The position numbers were made by a program, and so were the translations under genes. From Bacteroidales bacterium UBA3382 (GTDB lineage: Bacteria; Bacteroidota; Bacteroidia; Bacteroidales; UBA932): a stretch of DNA of 42,929 bases. A model generated the notes under the pieces. That model searched no databases, had not been told where the DNA came from, and saw nothing but the letters and a program-made list of their open reading frames with translations. Positions 41,446 to 42,929 of the stretch are shown one piece after another. The first letter of the stretch is position 1, and each line of letters starts with the position of its first letter. The stretch lies in assembly GCA_002358965.1 (NCBI GenBank), contig DEPW01000115.1:1-42929 (forward strand), given 5' to 3'.

Positions 41446-42929
41446 ATGTCAAAAAGGAGAACAGAAAAGCGAGAAAGGCCTCAGATGCCGCAGGTGACAG
41501 GAAAGGTCCAGATGACCCGTGAAGGATACGGTTTCGTCATAGTGGACGGAGAGGAAGAAGATATATTCGTAAAAGCTTCGAAAATGCACGGCGCCCTCAA
41601 CGGGGATATCGTCAGGGTGGCCGTCCGCAAGGAGACGAAAGGCCGCAAAGGTTCTGCGAAGGGAAAACGGCCTGCCGGGCATGCGGAGGGCGAAGTCATT
41701 GCTGTCGTCGAGCGCTCCCGGAAGCCGTTCGTAGGCATCCTGCATATCGTGGGCGAAAAGGCATGGGTGCTCATGGAAAGCCGCGTAATGCCTTATGACA
41801 TATCGGTTCCATACGAGGATGTGCTGCGCAAAGGGGCTTCTTCAGGCATGAAGGTGGCCGTCCGCATTGTCAGATGGGAACGCAGAGATCCCGAGCCGGT
41901 AGGCGAAATCGTCGACATCCTGGGAAATCCGGGAGAGAACGACACCGAGATGCATGCGATCCTTGCCGAGTACGAACTTCCTTACCGTTTTGAAAAGCAG
42001 GTTGAAGATGCCGCCAACTCCATAGGCGACGACTTGAATGACAAAGAGTTCTCGAAAAGGAAGGATTTCCGGGATGTGCTGACCTTTACCATAGACCCGT
42101 CGGATGCGAAGGATTTCGATGATGCCCTGTCTGTGCGCAAGAAGGGCGAAGGCTTATGGGAGATAGGAGTCCATATAGCGGATGTTACGCATTATGTGAA
42201 ACCGGATTCGATTGTAGACAAGGAGGCTCTGAGCAGGGGCACTTCGGTATATCTGGTGGACAGGACGGTCCCGATGTTGCCGGAGATCCTTTCAAACAGG
42301 CTGTGCTCGCTCAGGCCGGGCGAAGACAAACTCTGTTTTTCGGCAGTGTTCGTCATGAATGATCAAGGGGCCGTAATCGAGCATTGGCTCGGCCGTACGG
42401 TGATAAGGTCCGATTTCCGTTTCGATTACGATGCCGCCCAAAGGATTATCGAAGGGGTTGTCCCTGAAACCTTTACCGATTTCGATCCCCGTCCTGGCGA
42501 TCCTTTGTATCCGGCTCTGAAAGAAGCCGTGCTTGCCAGTTTTTCGATTGCGATGAAACTCCGCGACGCCCGTTTCAGATCAGGCGCCATCAGTTTCGAC
42601 CGTCCCGAGATGAAGGTGATAGTCGATGAGAAGGGAAGGCCCGTCGATGTGCGCCAGAAAGTTTCCAAAGAGGCCAACTGGCTGATAGAGGAGTTCATGC
42701 TGCTTGCCAACAGGAGTGTGGCGGAATTTGTCGCAAGGCAGAAGAAGACATTCGTCTATCGTGTCCACGATGAACCGAATCAGGAGAAACTGGAGAATCT
42801 GCGTTCGTTTGTCCATAATTTCGGCTATACCCTCGGCCCTACAGGCACCGGCAAGGAGATATCGAAAGAGCTGAACGGACTTTTTGCCGCCGCCAAGGAC
42901 AAGCCGGAATTCAACGCCATAGAACTGCT
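41446..42929 (+). CDS. rnr: Ribonuclease R (3' end cut by window)
   Basis: The first 494 residues are present and the frame is open at the right edge. After a basic N-terminus there are cold-shock-type OB folds (GKVQMTREGYGFVIVDG) and then the RNB catalytic domain with FTIDPSDAKDFDDALSV, EIGVHIADVTHYVKPDS and VPMLPEILSNRLCSLRPGED. The Asp cluster binds Mg for processive 3'-5' RNA degradation. No N-terminal winged helix is seen. I chose 41446 since it lies 20 bases from the -7 element, as at lepA; the ATG at 41434 would lie only eight bases away. The missing part should hold the rest of RNB and an S1 domain. Confidence 0.95.
   Translation, partial: MSKRRTEKRERPQMPQVTGKVQMTREGYGFVIVDGEEEDIFVKASKMHGALNGDIVRVAVRKETKGRKGSAKGKRPAGHAEGEVIAVVERSRKPFVGILHIVGEKAWVLMESRVMPYDISVPYEDVLRKGASSGMKVAVRIVRWERRDPEPVGEIVDILGNPGENDTEMHAILAEYELPYRFEKQVEDAANSIGDDLNDKEFSKRKDFRDVLTFTIDPSDAKDFDDALSVRKKGEGLWEIGVHIADVTHYVKPDSIVDKEALSRGTSVYLVDRTVPMLPEILSNRLCSLRPGEDKLCFSAVFVMNDQGAVIEHWLGRTVIRSDFRFDYDAAQRIIEGVVPETFTDFDPRPGDPLYPALKEAVLASFSIAMKLRDARFRSGAISFDRPEMKVIVDEKGRPVDVRQKVSKEANWLIEEFMLLANRSVAEFVARQKKTFVYRVHDEPNQEKLENLRSFVHNFGYTLGPTGTGKEISKELNGLFAAAKDKPEFNAIEL

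Noticed and set aside
1..42929. Defence islands, prophage, transposons, CRISPR arrays and tRNA genes
   Set aside because: I looked for transposase, integrase, toxin-antitoxin, repeat-spacer and cloverleaf patterns and found none.

Overview
The window is chromosomal DNA of a member of the Bacteroidota, most likely order Bacteroidales. Three things point there. First, at least 13 gene starts are preceded by the Bacteroidota -7 element TAnnTTTG, with no Shine-Dalgarno-rich leaders. Second, there is typical gene content: split transketolase, class II NrdJ, Ser-type sulfatase, GH92 and GH2 enzymes, M6 peptidase, and lipoproteins with very acidic beta-rich repeats. Third, the gene order sigma-54 regulator-lptE-small protein-secG looks like a Bacteroidales core block. 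I see no rRNA, tRNA, CRISPR array, insertion sequence, phage gene or integrase, and no gene-free stretch longer than 300 bases.

Layout. 1-989: end of a LolD/MacB-type ABC ATPase, then a TrmN6-like methyltransferase. 1074-4481 (minus): split transketolase (N half, C half), then an ECF sigma factor, a membrane anti-sigma-like protein and a Spy-like periplasmic protein. An ECF-type promoter lies inside this cluster, and its terminator lies inside the methyltransferase gene. 4574-7255: lepA and a family 2 glycosyltransferase. 7234-13032 (minus): secreted M6 peptidase, small lipoprotein and a large lipoprotein beta-galactosidase. 13211-14854 (minus): an OmpA/TPR-like lipoprotein with a strong terminator. 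14994-17817: sigma-54 activator, lptE, a small TPR-like protein and secG, closed by a terminator. 17949-19905: two related PspC-domain proteins flanking a PadR regulator. 19910-26211 (minus): sufBC and an unusually short sufD, then class II ribonucleotide reductase and ispE.

26459-30864: two paralogous acidic lipoproteins built from a repeated module, then a ThiL-fold protein that has lost every recognisable kinase motif. 30879-32144 (minus): an alpha/beta hydrolase. 32240-39817: dnaE, then a sulfatase-GH92 pair. 39830-41347 (minus): gpmI. 41446-42929: start of an RNase R gene cut by the window end.

Most of the window is housekeeping: translation, envelope export, Fe-S assembly, dNTP and isoprenoid synthesis, replication and glycolysis. 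The accessory theme is surface degradation of host glycans and proteins (beta-galactosidase, sulfatase, alpha-mannosidase, M6 peptidase) together with surface lipoproteins. The points most worth follow-up are the degenerate ThiL homologue, the modular lipoprotein pair, the ECF circuit with its AAC-N16-CGTC promoter, and the N-terminally reduced SufD. I did not find a clearly new defence or mobile system.
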